NCBI RefSeq assembly: GCF_000412675.1
Contig: NC_021505.1
Location: 6,092,702-6,156,701 of the forward strand
Source of the DNA: Pseudomonas putida NBRC 14164
Lineage (GTDB): Bacteria; Pseudomonadota; Gammaproteobacteria; Pseudomonadales; Pseudomonadaceae
Direction of reading: 5' to 3'
DNA length: 64,000 nt
Shown here: positions 18,546 to 26,237 of the stretch, piece after piece
Position numbering within the stretch: position 1 is the stretch's first letter
How the letters are laid out: every line of letters begins with the position of its first letter
Translations under genes and position numbers: made by a program
The notes under the pieces: model-generated
Databases searched by the model: none
Told to the model about the DNA's origin: nothing
What the model saw: only the letters and a program-made list of their open reading frames with translations

Positions 18546-20351
18546 TCAGCCTTCGATCTCGATCAGGATCTCACCCGGCGTCACGCGATCGCCCTTGGCC
18601 ACATGGATGGCCACGACCTTGCCGGCGATGGCCGCCTGCACTTCGGTTTCCATCTTCATGGCCTCGGTGATCAGCACGGCCTGGCCAGCCTTGACCACGT
18701 CACCTTCCTTGACCAGTACATCGACGATGTTGCCTGGCATGTTGGTGCTGACGTGGCCTGGGTCTGTGGCTTGCTTGCGCTTGCTGCCCCCGCCGACGAA
18801 CTCGTTGAGTGGCTCGAACACCACTTCTTCCGGCATGCCGTCGATCGACAGGTAGAAGTGGCGCTTGCCTTCGGCCTTCACGCCAACGCCAGTGATGTCG
18901 ACACGGTAGGTTTCGCCGTGCACGTCGATGACAAACTCGGTCGGGACGCCTTCACCGCCTGGCGCAGAAACGGCGCCAGCCTCTGGAATTGGCAACAACG
19001 CTTCCGGGGTAAGGGTGCCGGCTTCGCGCTCTTCGAGGAACTTGCGGCCAATGTCCGGGAACATGGCGAACGTCAGCACGTCTTCTTCGCAACGGGCCAA
19101 GGCACCGATGTCGGCACGCAGCTTGGTCATCTCCGGCTTCAGCAGGTCGGCCGGGCGCACGTCGATCACTTCTTCGCTGCCGATGGCCTGGCGGCGCAGC
19201 TGCTCGTTGACCACACCCGGGGCCTTGCCGTAACCGCCTTGCAGGTACAGCTTCACTTCGTTGGTGATGGTCTTGTAGCGCTCGCCGGCCAGCACGTTGA
19301 AGAACGCCTGGGTACCGACGATCTGCGAGGTCGGCGTCACCAGCGGCGGGAAGCCGAGGTCTTCACGCACACGCGGGATCTCTGCCAGCACTTCGTTCAT
19401 GCGGTTGAGCGCGCCCTGCTCTTTCAGCTGGTTGGCCAGGTTGGAAATCATGCCGCCCGGCACCTGGTTGACCTGCACGCGGGTGTCCACGGCCGTGAAC
19501 TCGCTTTCGAACTGGTGGTACTTCTTGCGCACGGCGTAGAAGTACAAGCCGATTTCCTGCAGCAGCTCCAGGTCCAGGCCGGTGTCGAACTCGCTGCCCT
19601 TGAGCGCAGCAACCATCGACTCGGTACCCGGGTGGCTGGTGCCCCAAGCGAAGCTGGAGATTGCGGTGTCGATGTGGTCGGCGCCGTTTTCCACCGCTTT
19701 CAGCTGGCACATGGCGGCCAGGCCGGCAGTGTCGTGGGAGTGGATGAACACCGGCAGCGACTGCTCGGCCTTCAGCGCCTTGACCAGTTCACCAGCGGCG
19801 AATGGGGTCAGCAGGCCGGCCATGTCCTTGATTGCCACCGAGTCGCAACCCATGGCTTCCATCTGCTTGGCCTGGGCAACAAAGGCATCGATGGTGTGCA
19901 CAGGGCTGACCGTGTAGGCGATGGTGCCCTGGGCGTGCTTGCCGGCGGCCTTGACCGCTTCGATGGCCACGCGCAGGTTACGCACGTCGTTCATGGCGTC
20001 GAAGATGCGGAACACATCGATGCCGTTTACCGCAGCCTTGGCGACAAAGGCCTTGACCACGTCGTCGCTGTAGTGGCGGTAGCCCAGCAGGTTCTGACCG
20101 CGCAGCAGCATTTGCAGGCGGGTGTTGGGCAAGGCTGCACGCAGCTTGCGCAGGCGCTCCCATGGGTCTTCCTTGAGGAAGCGCACGCAGGCGTCGAAGG
20201 TGGCGCCGCCCCAGACTTCCAGCGACCAGTAGCCGACTTTGTCGAGCTTGTCGCAGATCGGCAGCATGTCTTCGGTACGCATGCGGGTGGCCAGCAGGGA
20301 CTGGTGGGCGTCGCGCAGGATCGTGTCGGTTACGTGAATTTTCTTGGACAT
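18546..20351 (-). CDS. pycB: Pyruvate carboxylase subunit B (carboxyltransferase + biotin domain)
   Basis: Carboxylates pyruvate to oxaloacetate using the biotin carboxylated by PycA, an anaplerotic step. The 601-residue protein starts with TDTILRDAHQSLLATRMRTEDM, the carboxyltransferase TIM barrel (about residues 5-280). A PYC_OADA conserved domain follows, and the C-terminal biotinyl domain has EAMKM (Lys biotinylated, about 35 residues from the end). It is often annotated oadA, but there are no membrane beta/gamma decarboxylase subunits and the partner is a biotin carboxylase, so two-subunit pyruvate carboxylase fits better. TGAGGAAA precedes the ATG by 8 nt; an in-frame GTG 5 codons upstream overlaps that site. 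Confidence 0.93.
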   Translation of the reverse strand: MSKKIHVTDTILRDAHQSLLATRMRTEDMLPICDKLDKVGYWSLEVWGGATFDACVRFLKEDPWERLRKLRAALPNTRLQMLLRGQNLLGYRHYSDDVVKAFVAKAAVNGIDVFRIFDAMNDVRNLRVAIEAVKAAGKHAQGTIAYTVSPVHTIDAFVAQAKQMEAMGCDSVAIKDMAGLLTPFAAGELVKALKAEQSLPVFIHSHDTAGLAAMCQLKAVENGADHIDTAISSFAWGTSHPGTESMVAALKGSEFDTGLDLELLQEIGLYFYAVRKKYHQFESEFTAVDTRVQVNQVPGGMISNLANQLKEQGALNRMNEVLAEIPRVREDLGFPPLVTPTSQIVGTQAFFNVLAGERYKTITNEVKLYLQGGYGKAPGVVNEQLRRQAIGSEEVIDVRPADLLKPEMTKLRADIGALARCEEDVLTFAMFPDIGRKFLEEREAGTLTPEALLPIPEAGAVSAPGGEGVPTEFVIDVHGETYRVDITGVGVKAEGKRHFYLSIDGMPEEVVFEPLNEFVGGGSKRKQATDPGHVSTNMPGNIVDVLVKEGDVVKAGQAVLITEAMKMETEVQAAIAGKVVAIHVAKGDRVTPGEILIEIEG

Positions 20352-20362
20352 TATAGGTTTCC

Positions 20363-21778
20363 TCACAGGCCTGCGTGGGCGGCGATGGCGGCGGCGATGG
20401 CCAGGGCCAGCTCTTCGGGTTTGCGCTTGATCGAGTAGTTGGTCAGCTCAGGGTGGCTTTCGACGAAGCTGGTATTGAACTGCCCGCTACGGAATTCCGG
20501 GTTGCGCAGGATTTCCTGGTAGTACGCGGCGGTGGTCTTCACCCCTTGCACGCGCATGTCATCCAGGGCTCGCAGGCCGCGGTCCATGGCCTCTTCCCAG
20601 GTCAACGCCCACACCACCAGTTTCAGGCACATGGAGTCGTAGAACGGCGGAATGGTGTAGCCGGTATAGATCGCTGTATCGGTACGAACACCCGGGCCGC
20701 CGGGGGCGTAGTAACGGGTGATCTTGCCGAAGCTGGGCAGGAAGTTGTTCTTCGGGTCTTCCGCGTTGATGCGGAACTGCAACGCGTAGCCGCGGTGCTG
20801 GATGTCTTCCTGCTTCACCGACAGCGGCAGGCCCGAGGCGATGCGAATCTGCTCACGGACAATGTCGATACCGGTGATTTCCTCGGTGATGGTGTGCTCC
20901 ACCTGCACCCGGGTGTTCATTTCCATGAAGTACACCTCGCCATCGGCGAGCAGGAACTCCACGGTGCCGGCGTTCTCGTAGTTCACCGCCTTGGCCGCAC
21001 GTACCGCCAGGTCGCCGATGTAGGCGCGCTGCTCGGGCGTGAGCTGGGGGCTTGGAGCAATTTCGATGAGCTTCTGGTTACGGCGCTGGATCGAGCAATC
21101 GCGCTCGAACAGGTGCACCACGTTGCCGAAGCTGTCACCGAGGATCTGTGCCTCGATATGCTTGGGGTTGACGATGCACTTTTCCAGGAACACTTCGGCC
21201 GAACCAAAGGCCTTGGTGGCCTCGGAAATCACCCGTGGGAAGTTCTGTTCCAGCTCTTCGCGGCTGTTGCAACGGCGAATACCGCGGCCGCCGCCACCGG
21301 AGGTGGCCTTGAGCATCACCGGGTAACCGATGCGCTCACCTTCGCTCAGGGCTTCATGAATATCGGCAACGTTGCCTTCGGTGCCCGGGGTTACCGGCAC
21401 ACCGGCGGCAATCATGGTGCGGCGCGCTTCGGTCTTGTCGCCCATGCCGCGAATGACGTTTGCGGCGGGGCCGATAAACTTGATCCCGCGCTCGGCGCAG
21501 ATCTCTGCCAGTTCAGCGTTTTCCGACAGGAAGCCGTAGCCCGGGTGCAGGGCATCACAGCCGGTTTCCACAGCCAGGTTCACCAGCTTGCGCGGGTTCA
21601 GGTAACCGGCCAGCGGCTCGGCACCAATGCTGTGGGCTTCGTCGGCGCGCTTGACGTGCAATGCGTGCCGATCGGCGTCGGAATAGATCGCTACCGAGCG
21701 TATGCCCATCTCGGCGCAGGCACGCACGATCCGAACTGCGATTTCACCTCGGTTGGCGATCAGGATTTTTTTTATCAC
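20363..21778 (-). CDS. pycA: Pyruvate carboxylase subunit A (biotin carboxylase)
   Basis: ATP-grasp biotin carboxylase that carboxylates the biotin on PycB with ATP and bicarbonate. The 471-residue product has KKILIANRGEIAVRIVRAC at the start, HPGYGFLSEN (about residues 80-89), the glycine-rich ATP loop KATSGGGGRGIR (about 158-169) and MEMNTRVQVEHTITEEITG (about 287-305). It resembles AccC but is paired with pycB (11-nt gap) and divergent from a LysR gene, as in the pycA-pycB-pycR locus described in P. aeruginosa. The true acetyl-CoA carboxylase AccC normally sits with accB elsewhere. Confidence 0.94.
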   Translation of the reverse strand: MIKKILIANRGEIAVRIVRACAEMGIRSVAIYSDADRHALHVKRADEAHSIGAEPLAGYLNPRKLVNLAVETGCDALHPGYGFLSENAELAEICAERGIKFIGPAANVIRGMGDKTEARRTMIAAGVPVTPGTEGNVADIHEALSEGERIGYPVMLKATSGGGGRGIRRCNSREELEQNFPRVISEATKAFGSAEVFLEKCIVNPKHIEAQILGDSFGNVVHLFERDCSIQRRNQKLIEIAPSPQLTPEQRAYIGDLAVRAAKAVNYENAGTVEFLLADGEVYFMEMNTRVQVEHTITEEITGIDIVREQIRIASGLPLSVKQEDIQHRGYALQFRINAEDPKNNFLPSFGKITRYYAPGGPGVRTDTAIYTGYTIPPFYDSMCLKLVVWALTWEEAMDRGLRALDDMRVQGVKTTAAYYQEILRNPEFRSGQFNTSFVESHPELTNYSIKRKPEELALAIAAAIAAHAGL

Positions 21779-21885
21779 TGGAGTCTTCCCAAAGCCGTAG
21801 GAACAGTCGAGCCGGTTCTACCGGTCGGCGCGTGGCCAGGCGTTGCTGGCCAGTCGCGTATTCACCCTAGCGCTGTGGTTCGATA

Positions 21886-21905
21886 AACAAAAATCAATAT
21901 TTGTT
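21886..21905. promoter_or_regulatory. AT-rich dyad, candidate PycR operator
   Basis: AACAAA and TTTGTT arms are inverted around 8 nt in the otherwise GC-rich pycA/pycR divergent spacer, about 63 nt from pycR and 108 nt from pycA. Confidence 0.5.
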
Positions 21906-21967
21906 AGAGGCAACATTAGTAAAAGCTTATAGTGCAGTTACAAGGTGTTGCCGAAGGGCGGGTAAAA

Positions 21968-22930
21968 ATGCGTAAGTCATTGATGCGTATGACTTTGCGT
22001 CAATTGCAGATCTTCAATGAGGTGTGCGATTTGCGCTCGTACAGCCGTGCGGCGGAGGAGATGTCGCTGACGCAACCCGCCGTTAGTCTACAGATCCGCC
22101 AGCTCGAAGAGCTGATCGGCCAGCCGCTGTTCGAGTACGTGGGCAAGAAGCTCTACCTGACCGAAGCGGCCGAAGCCCTGCAACGCGCCAGCCGCGACAT
22201 CTTCGGGCGCCTCGAGAGCCTGGACATGCAGCTGTCGGACATGCAGGGCTCATTGCAGGGGCAGCTCAAACTGGCGATCGAGTCCAGCGCCAAGTACTTC
22301 GTGCCACACCTGTTCGCCGCCTTCAAGCAGCGTCACCCGGAGGTCAACCTGACCCTTACGGTGGTCAATCGCGCCCAGGCCATCCGCCGCCTTTCGGATA
22401 ACCGCGACGACATCATCATCATGTCGATGGTGCCGCAGGACATGGGCCTGGAATTTCTGCCGTTCCTCAACAACCCGATCATCGCGGTGGCACCGCCCGA
22501 GCACCCGCTGTGCAAGCTGGACCAGCTGCGCCTTCAGGACCTGGAGCCTCATACCCTGCTGGTACGCGAACAAGGCTCAGGTACGCGCAAGGCCTGCGAG
22601 GAGTATTTCAAGGACAAGCGCGTGCATTTCACCCAGACCCTGGAGGTGGCCTCGGCCGATGCCCAGCGCGAGTGCGTCATCGCCGGCCTGGGGATTGCCC
22701 TGCTGACCCGCCATGCGGTCAACCTGGAACTGGCCACCGGTGCGCTGAAGGAGCTACCGGTGGAAGAGCTGCCGCTGTACCGCAGCTGGTGCGTGGTGCA
22801 GTCCAAGGCCAAGCGGCAGTCGCCGGTGGCCTTGGCGTTTCTGGCGTTCATCCGCAGCGAACGTGCGCTGATCAGCGCGCTGGTTGAGCGTTTTTCGGGG
22901 AAGTTGCCGCTGAAGACTGCCGCACTGTGA
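21968..22930 (+). CDS. pycR: LysR-family regulator PycR
   Basis: A 320-residue LysR regulator with HTH at about residues 8-68 (TLRQLQIFNEVCDLRSYSRAAEEMSLTQPAVSLQIRQLEE) and a CysB-like effector domain. It is divergent from pycA, and by synteny with P. aeruginosa is PycR, reported to activate pyruvate carboxylase and affect virulence and lipid metabolism there. The start ATG follows GGGCGGG at about 5 nt; 12 further open codons upstream lack a site. The last 59 nt overlap, tail to tail, the small gene on the other strand. Confidence 0.9.
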   Translation: MRKSLMRMTLRQLQIFNEVCDLRSYSRAAEEMSLTQPAVSLQIRQLEELIGQPLFEYVGKKLYLTEAAEALQRASRDIFGRLESLDMQLSDMQGSLQGQLKLAIESSAKYFVPHLFAAFKQRHPEVNLTLTVVNRAQAIRRLSDNRDDIIIMSMVPQDMGLEFLPFLNNPIIAVAPPEHPLCKLDQLRLQDLEPHTLLVREQGSGTRKACEEYFKDKRVHFTQTLEVASADAQRECVIAGLGIALLTRHAVNLELATGALKELPVEELPLYRSWCVVQSKAKRQSPVALAFLAFIRSERALISALVERFSGKLPLKTAAL

Positions 22931-23090
22931 GTGCTTGCAACTCGGGATAATCCACCAGGTCGCGCAGCAGTTGACGTTGGTCGCAATACACCTCGATCGC
23001 GCGGCGGTATTCCATGCGGCGCTGATCTTTTTCCTGCTGCTTGCGAGCTTTGGCGTTGGGTTGGTAGATACCGTCGTGGTCACGTGCCAT
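22872..23090 (-). CDS. PA3496-family putative envelope-integrity small protein
   Basis: A 72-residue, highly charged protein beginning MARDHDG, with the core KARKQQEKDQRRMEYRRAIEVYCDQRQLLRDLVDYPEL (about residues 14-51), probably one long helix. Similar small Pseudomonas proteins are named after PA3496 and linked to envelope integrity; that link is recalled, not visible here. GGGAGAC lies 5 nt before the ATG, a strong start. Its final 19 codons overlap the pycR 3' end on the opposite strand. They differ from the conserved core and may be a strain-specific extension. Confidence 0.72.
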   Translation of the reverse strand: MARDHDGIYQPNAKARKQQEKDQRRMEYRRAIEVYCDQRQLLRDLVDYPELQALTVRQSSAATSPKNAQPAR

Positions 23091-23187
23091 TGCCTGTCTC
23101 CCAGATAGGATGCGGGAGTTTCAGACTGGCCTTGAAGGTTTACGGTTTGGCTGTGGGATGGTGACAGAATCGTGAATTTTTACTGCC

Positions 23188-23293
23188 TGTAGCGGCCTCT
23201 TCGCGGGCTTGCCCGCTCCCACAGGTACTGTGCACCTTTTTGATTCGGTGCAATTGCTCTGGAAGCGGGCAAGCCCGCGAAGAGGCCGCTACA
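23188..23293. repeat. REP pair with extended arms
   Basis: TGTAGCGGCCTCTTCGCGGG at one end and its complement at the other form the longest inverted repeat of the window's REPs (about 106 nt overall), 9 nt from the stop of the hexR-like gene. Confidence 0.9.
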
Positions 23294-23301
23294 GGTTGAA
23301 T

Positions 23302-24168
23302 TCAGTCATCTGTAGCCTTGATCGACTTGGGCGACAAACGCAGGCTGCGCAAGCTGCGCTTCACGCTTTTCAGGTGGTTGACCAGGCTCGGGCCGCGCGC
23401 CATGGCCACGCCCATGGCCAACACGTCGATTACCACCAGGTGAGCGATACGCGAGGTCAGCGGGGTGTAGATTTCGGTGTCTTCATGCACGTCTATCGCC
23501 AGGTTCACGGTCGACAGCTCGGCCAGCGGCGTCTGGCTTGGGCACAGGGTAATCAGGTTGGCACCGCTCTCACGCACCAGGTTGGCGGTGATCAGCAGGT
23601 CCTTGGAACGGCCCGACTGGGAAATGCACACCGCCACATCGCCAGGCCTCAAGGTTACTGCCGACATCGCCTGCATGTGCGGGTCGGAATACGCGGCCGC
23701 ACTGAGCAGCAGGCGGAAGAACTTGTGCTGGGCGTCCGCCGCAACCGCGCCGGATGCACCAAAGCCATAGAACTCCACACGCTGCGCCTGGGCCATGGCG
23801 CTCACGGCCTGTTGCAGCGCATGCGGGTCGAGGTGCTCGCGCACTTCCATCAACGTGTGCAGGGTGGTGTCGAAAATCTTCAGGCTGTAGTCGGCAACCG
23901 AGTCGTCTTCATGAATGGCGAACTGGCCAAAACTGGCCCCGGCGGCCAGGCTCTGCGCCAGTTTCAATTTCAGGTCCTGGAAGCCCGAGCAACCGATCGC
24001 CCGGCAGAAACGCACGATCGTCGGTTCACTGATACCCACGCTGTGCGCCAGGTCGGCCATCGAGCTGTGCATGACCGCAGCCGGGTCGAGCAGCACGTGG
24101 TCGGCCACTTTGAGTTCCGATTTGCGCAGCAGGTGGCGCGATTGGGCGATATGTTGCAACAGATTCAC
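23302..24168 (-). CDS. HexR-like RpiR-family regulator
   Basis: A 288-residue repressor of the RpiR family. It has an N-terminal HTH (about residues 1-77, MADLAHSVGISEPTIVRFCRAIGCSGFQDLKLKLAQ) and a C-terminal SIS sugar-phosphate-binding domain (about 125-260, VEFYGFGASGAVAADAQHKFFR and VAVCISQSGRSKDLL). HexR senses 2-keto-3-deoxy-6-phosphogluconate and represses glucose catabolism genes. It is divergent from a zwf gene with a HexR-consensus site between them. Because P. putida also has a hexR-zwf pair near edd/glk, this is probably a paralogue, so I give no symbol. Confidence 0.9.
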   Translation of the reverse strand: MNLLQHIAQSRHLLRKSELKVADHVLLDPAAVMHSSMADLAHSVGISEPTIVRFCRAIGCSGFQDLKLKLAQSLAAGASFGQFAIHEDDSVADYSLKIFDTTLHTLMEVREHLDPHALQQAVSAMAQAQRVEFYGFGASGAVAADAQHKFFRLLLSAAAYSDPHMQAMSAVTLRPGDVAVCISQSGRSKDLLITANLVRESGANLITLCPSQTPLAELSTVNLAIDVHEDTEIYTPLTSRIAHLVVIDVLAMGVAMARGPSLVNHLKSVKRSLRSLRLSPKSIKATDD

Positions 24169-24212
24169 GGGCTGGACTCGGTTATGATCGACTGGCCGGG
24201 TTGTAGCTTTCT

Positions 24213-24227
24213 TGTAGTTATACTACA
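24213..24227. promoter_or_regulatory. HexR-type operator
   Basis: TGTAGTTATACTACA matches the gammaproteobacterial HexR consensus TGTARTWWWAYTACA at every position. It lies 45 nt from both divergent start codons. A second half-site-like GTTGTAGC lies just upstream (24200-24207). Confidence 0.8.
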
Positions 24228-24271
24228 TGGACGCCAACCCGCCCAGTTAAACGAACGTGGAGAGTGGCGGT

Positions 24272-25714
24272 TTGACTATTCCTTGCGACATTCTGGTGTT
24301 CGGTGGCACCGGCGATCTGGCCCTGCACAAACTCCTCCCGGCGCTCTATCACTTGTATCGCGAGGCGCGTCTGAACAACGCGGTACGCATCATCGCCCTC
24401 GCCCGCCGCAACATAAGCCGTAACGAATACCTCAAGCTCGCAGAACGCCATTGCCGAGCGCAGATTGCCCGCAATGACTTCGACGAAGACATATGGCAAC
24501 GGTTTGCCGCGCGCCTCGACTACTTTCCCATGGATGCTTCGCAAAGCGCCGACTTCGGCCGCCTGGCGCGCTACCTGGGCGAACCTGGCGGGCTGACGCG
24601 CATTTTCTACCTGGCCACCGCTCCCAACCTGTTCGTGCCGATTGCCAATCACCTGCGTAACGCAGGCCTGGCCGACCCCGAAGCGCGCATCGTGCTGGAG
24701 AAGCCGATTGGTCACTCGCTAGCCTCGGCCACCGCCATCAACGAAGCGATTGGCGCAGTGTTCGACGAAAACCAGGTATTTCGCATCGACCACTACCTGG
24801 GCAAGGAAACCGTGCAGAACCTCATGGCCCTGCGCTTCGCCAACGCCCTGTTGGAGCCGGTGTGGCGCAACAATCAGGTCGACCACGTACAGATCAGCGT
24901 TTGCGAAACCCTGGGGGTAGAGAACCGCGGCGCCTACTACGACCGCGCCGGGGCAACCCGCGACATGCTGCAAAACCACCTGTTGCAGCTGCTGTGCCTG
25001 GTGGCCATGGAGCCACCTGCGCAGTTCGAGGCTGAAGCGGTGCGCGACGAAAAGGTGAAGATCCTGCGGGCCCTCAAACCCATCACCGGCCAGGACGTGC
25101 AGGACAAGACCGTGCGCGGTCAGTACGGTGCCGGGCACATCGGCGGCCAGGAGGTGCCGGCCTATTACTTCGAAAAGGACGTCGACAACGACAGCGATAC
25201 CGAAACCTTCGTGGCCATCGAAGCGCACATCGACAACTGGCGCTGGGCAGGTGTGCCTTTCTACTTGCGCACCGGCAAGCGCATGGCGCGCCGCTCGTCG
25301 CAGATCGTCATCCAGTTCAAGCCGGTACCCCACGAGCTGTTCAGCGGTGGCCAGGTCAACCAGCTGTTGATCCAGCTGCAACCGGATGAGCGCATCAGCC
25401 TGCGCATGATGACCAAGAGCCCAGGCAAGGGCATGCGGCTGGAGCCAGTCGAGCTGGACCTGAACCTGGCTCAGGTATTCAGCCAGACCCGCCGCTGGGA
25501 AGCTTACGAACGCCTGCTGCTGGACATCGTGGAGGGTGATTCGACACTGTTCATGCGCCGCGATGAGGTGGAGGCGGCCTGGCACTGGATTGATCCGTTA
25601 ATGAAGGGTTGGCAGGAACACTTTCAGGCGCCACGCCACTATGCCGCCGGGAGCAATGGCCCGGAACAGGCCGGTAGCCTGCTGGCCAGGCATGGCAGGC
25701 ATTGGTACAGCTGA
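24272..25714 (+). CDS. zwf: Glucose-6-phosphate 1-dehydrogenase
   Basis: Oxidises glucose 6-phosphate to 6-phosphogluconolactone with NAD(P)+, the entry to the Entner-Doudoroff and pentose phosphate routes. The 480-residue product has the coenzyme loop FGGTGDLALHKLLPALY (about residues 9-25) and the active-site signature RIDHYLGKETVQN (about 171-183). I chose a TTG start (MTIPCDIL) because GGAG is 8 nt upstream; the GTG five codons earlier has no site. It is divergent from the HexR-like gene with an operator between. P. putida has several G6PDH isozymes; synteny suggests this is the third one (zwfC), by recall. Confidence 0.94.
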   Translation: MTIPCDILVFGGTGDLALHKLLPALYHLYREARLNNAVRIIALARRNISRNEYLKLAERHCRAQIARNDFDEDIWQRFAARLDYFPMDASQSADFGRLARYLGEPGGLTRIFYLATAPNLFVPIANHLRNAGLADPEARIVLEKPIGHSLASATAINEAIGAVFDENQVFRIDHYLGKETVQNLMALRFANALLEPVWRNNQVDHVQISVCETLGVENRGAYYDRAGATRDMLQNHLLQLLCLVAMEPPAQFEAEAVRDEKVKILRALKPITGQDVQDKTVRGQYGAGHIGGQEVPAYYFEKDVDNDSDTETFVAIEAHIDNWRWAGVPFYLRTGKRMARRSSQIVIQFKPVPHELFSGGQVNQLLIQLQPDERISLRMMTKSPGKGMRLEPVELDLNLAQVFSQTRRWEAYERLLLDIVEGDSTLFMRRDEVEAAWHWIDPLMKGWQEHFQAPRHYAAGSNGPEQAGSLLARHGRHWYS

Positions 25715-25801
25715 AGCGCTTCGCTCTGCTGTGCGGGCAGGTGCTGCAAGCACTCTGTCCTGGGAAGGTCATACCGCTCTTCCCAAGACAGGAGTATGGA
25801 A

Positions 25802-26119
25802 ATGATCATCGAATGCAAAGACTGGAAAGCCCATCACGACAAGATGCCACCAGGCACTCGCCTGCGGGTGCAGGGCACAATCACCGTGAGTCATGCAGGC
25901 ATAGTCCCGGTACTGGTCAAGCGCAGAAAGCAGGACAGGTCCTTTGCACTGGCCCTGGAGCTTGAACTGCAGCAACAGGACGGTAACTTCATGCAGGTTG
26001 TCTGCGACAAGCAAGTGACGTTCGAAACGCAAGACGAGCACGGCCAGATCCCGAAGGTGGACATTATCCACGACGGTAAACTGATCGCCTGCATCACCGA
26101 CATCGTGGAAACCCATTGA
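25802..26119 (+). CDS. Hypothetical 105-residue protein
   Basis: I do not recognise a family. The product (MIIECKDWKAHHDKMPPG...) is soluble, has no signal peptide or membrane segment, and looks beta-rich: GTRLRVQGTITVSH, GIVPVLVKRRK, SFALALELELQQQ and VDIIHDGKLIACITDI alternate as strands. I prefer this ATG because AGGAG lies 7 nt upstream; the ATG two codons earlier is only one nt from it. It lies between zwf (87 nt) and uvrD (118 nt), same strand. Codon use is normal for the window, so it is probably a real gene. Confidence 0.7.
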   Translation: MIIECKDWKAHHDKMPPGTRLRVQGTITVSHAGIVPVLVKRRKQDRSFALALELELQQQDGNFMQVVCDKQVTFETQDEHGQIPKVDIIHDGKLIACITDIVETH

Positions 26120-26181
26120 TGTAGACGCGGCGGCCGCTGCAAGCGCATCGCCTGTAGTGGCCGCTTTGTATGTTTGCCAGG

Positions 26182-26197
26182 GTGAATATTTATACAG
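26182..26197. promoter_or_regulatory. Degenerate LexA-like box upstream of uvrD
   Basis: GTGAATATTTATACAG matches 13 of 16 positions of the canonical CTGTATATATATACAG; the right half (ACAG) is intact and the left half is GTGA. It lies 41 nt before the uvrD ATG. Confidence 0.35.
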
Positions 26198-26237
26198 TGC
26201 CATTTACCCTTCCCCTGCTGCGCCCTAGAATGGCCCG

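Noticed and set aside
18546..20351. Oxaloacetate decarboxylase alpha subunit as the name for pycB
   Set aside because: No beta or gamma membrane subunits are present and the adjacent gene is a biotin carboxylase, which fits a two-subunit pyruvate carboxylase.
18603..20438. Very long open frames opposite or out of frame with known genes, such as this one over pycB and others over glmS, atpA, uvrD and aspA
   Set aside because: They lie on the reverse of strongly conserved genes, have no family resemblance, and are rich in His, Gln, Gly and Val, as expected from antisense reading of GC-rich codons.
24257..24271. GTG start for zwf five codons upstream
   Set aside because: No ribosome-binding site precedes it, while GGAG is well placed for the TTG start, and the extra residues are not typical of the family.
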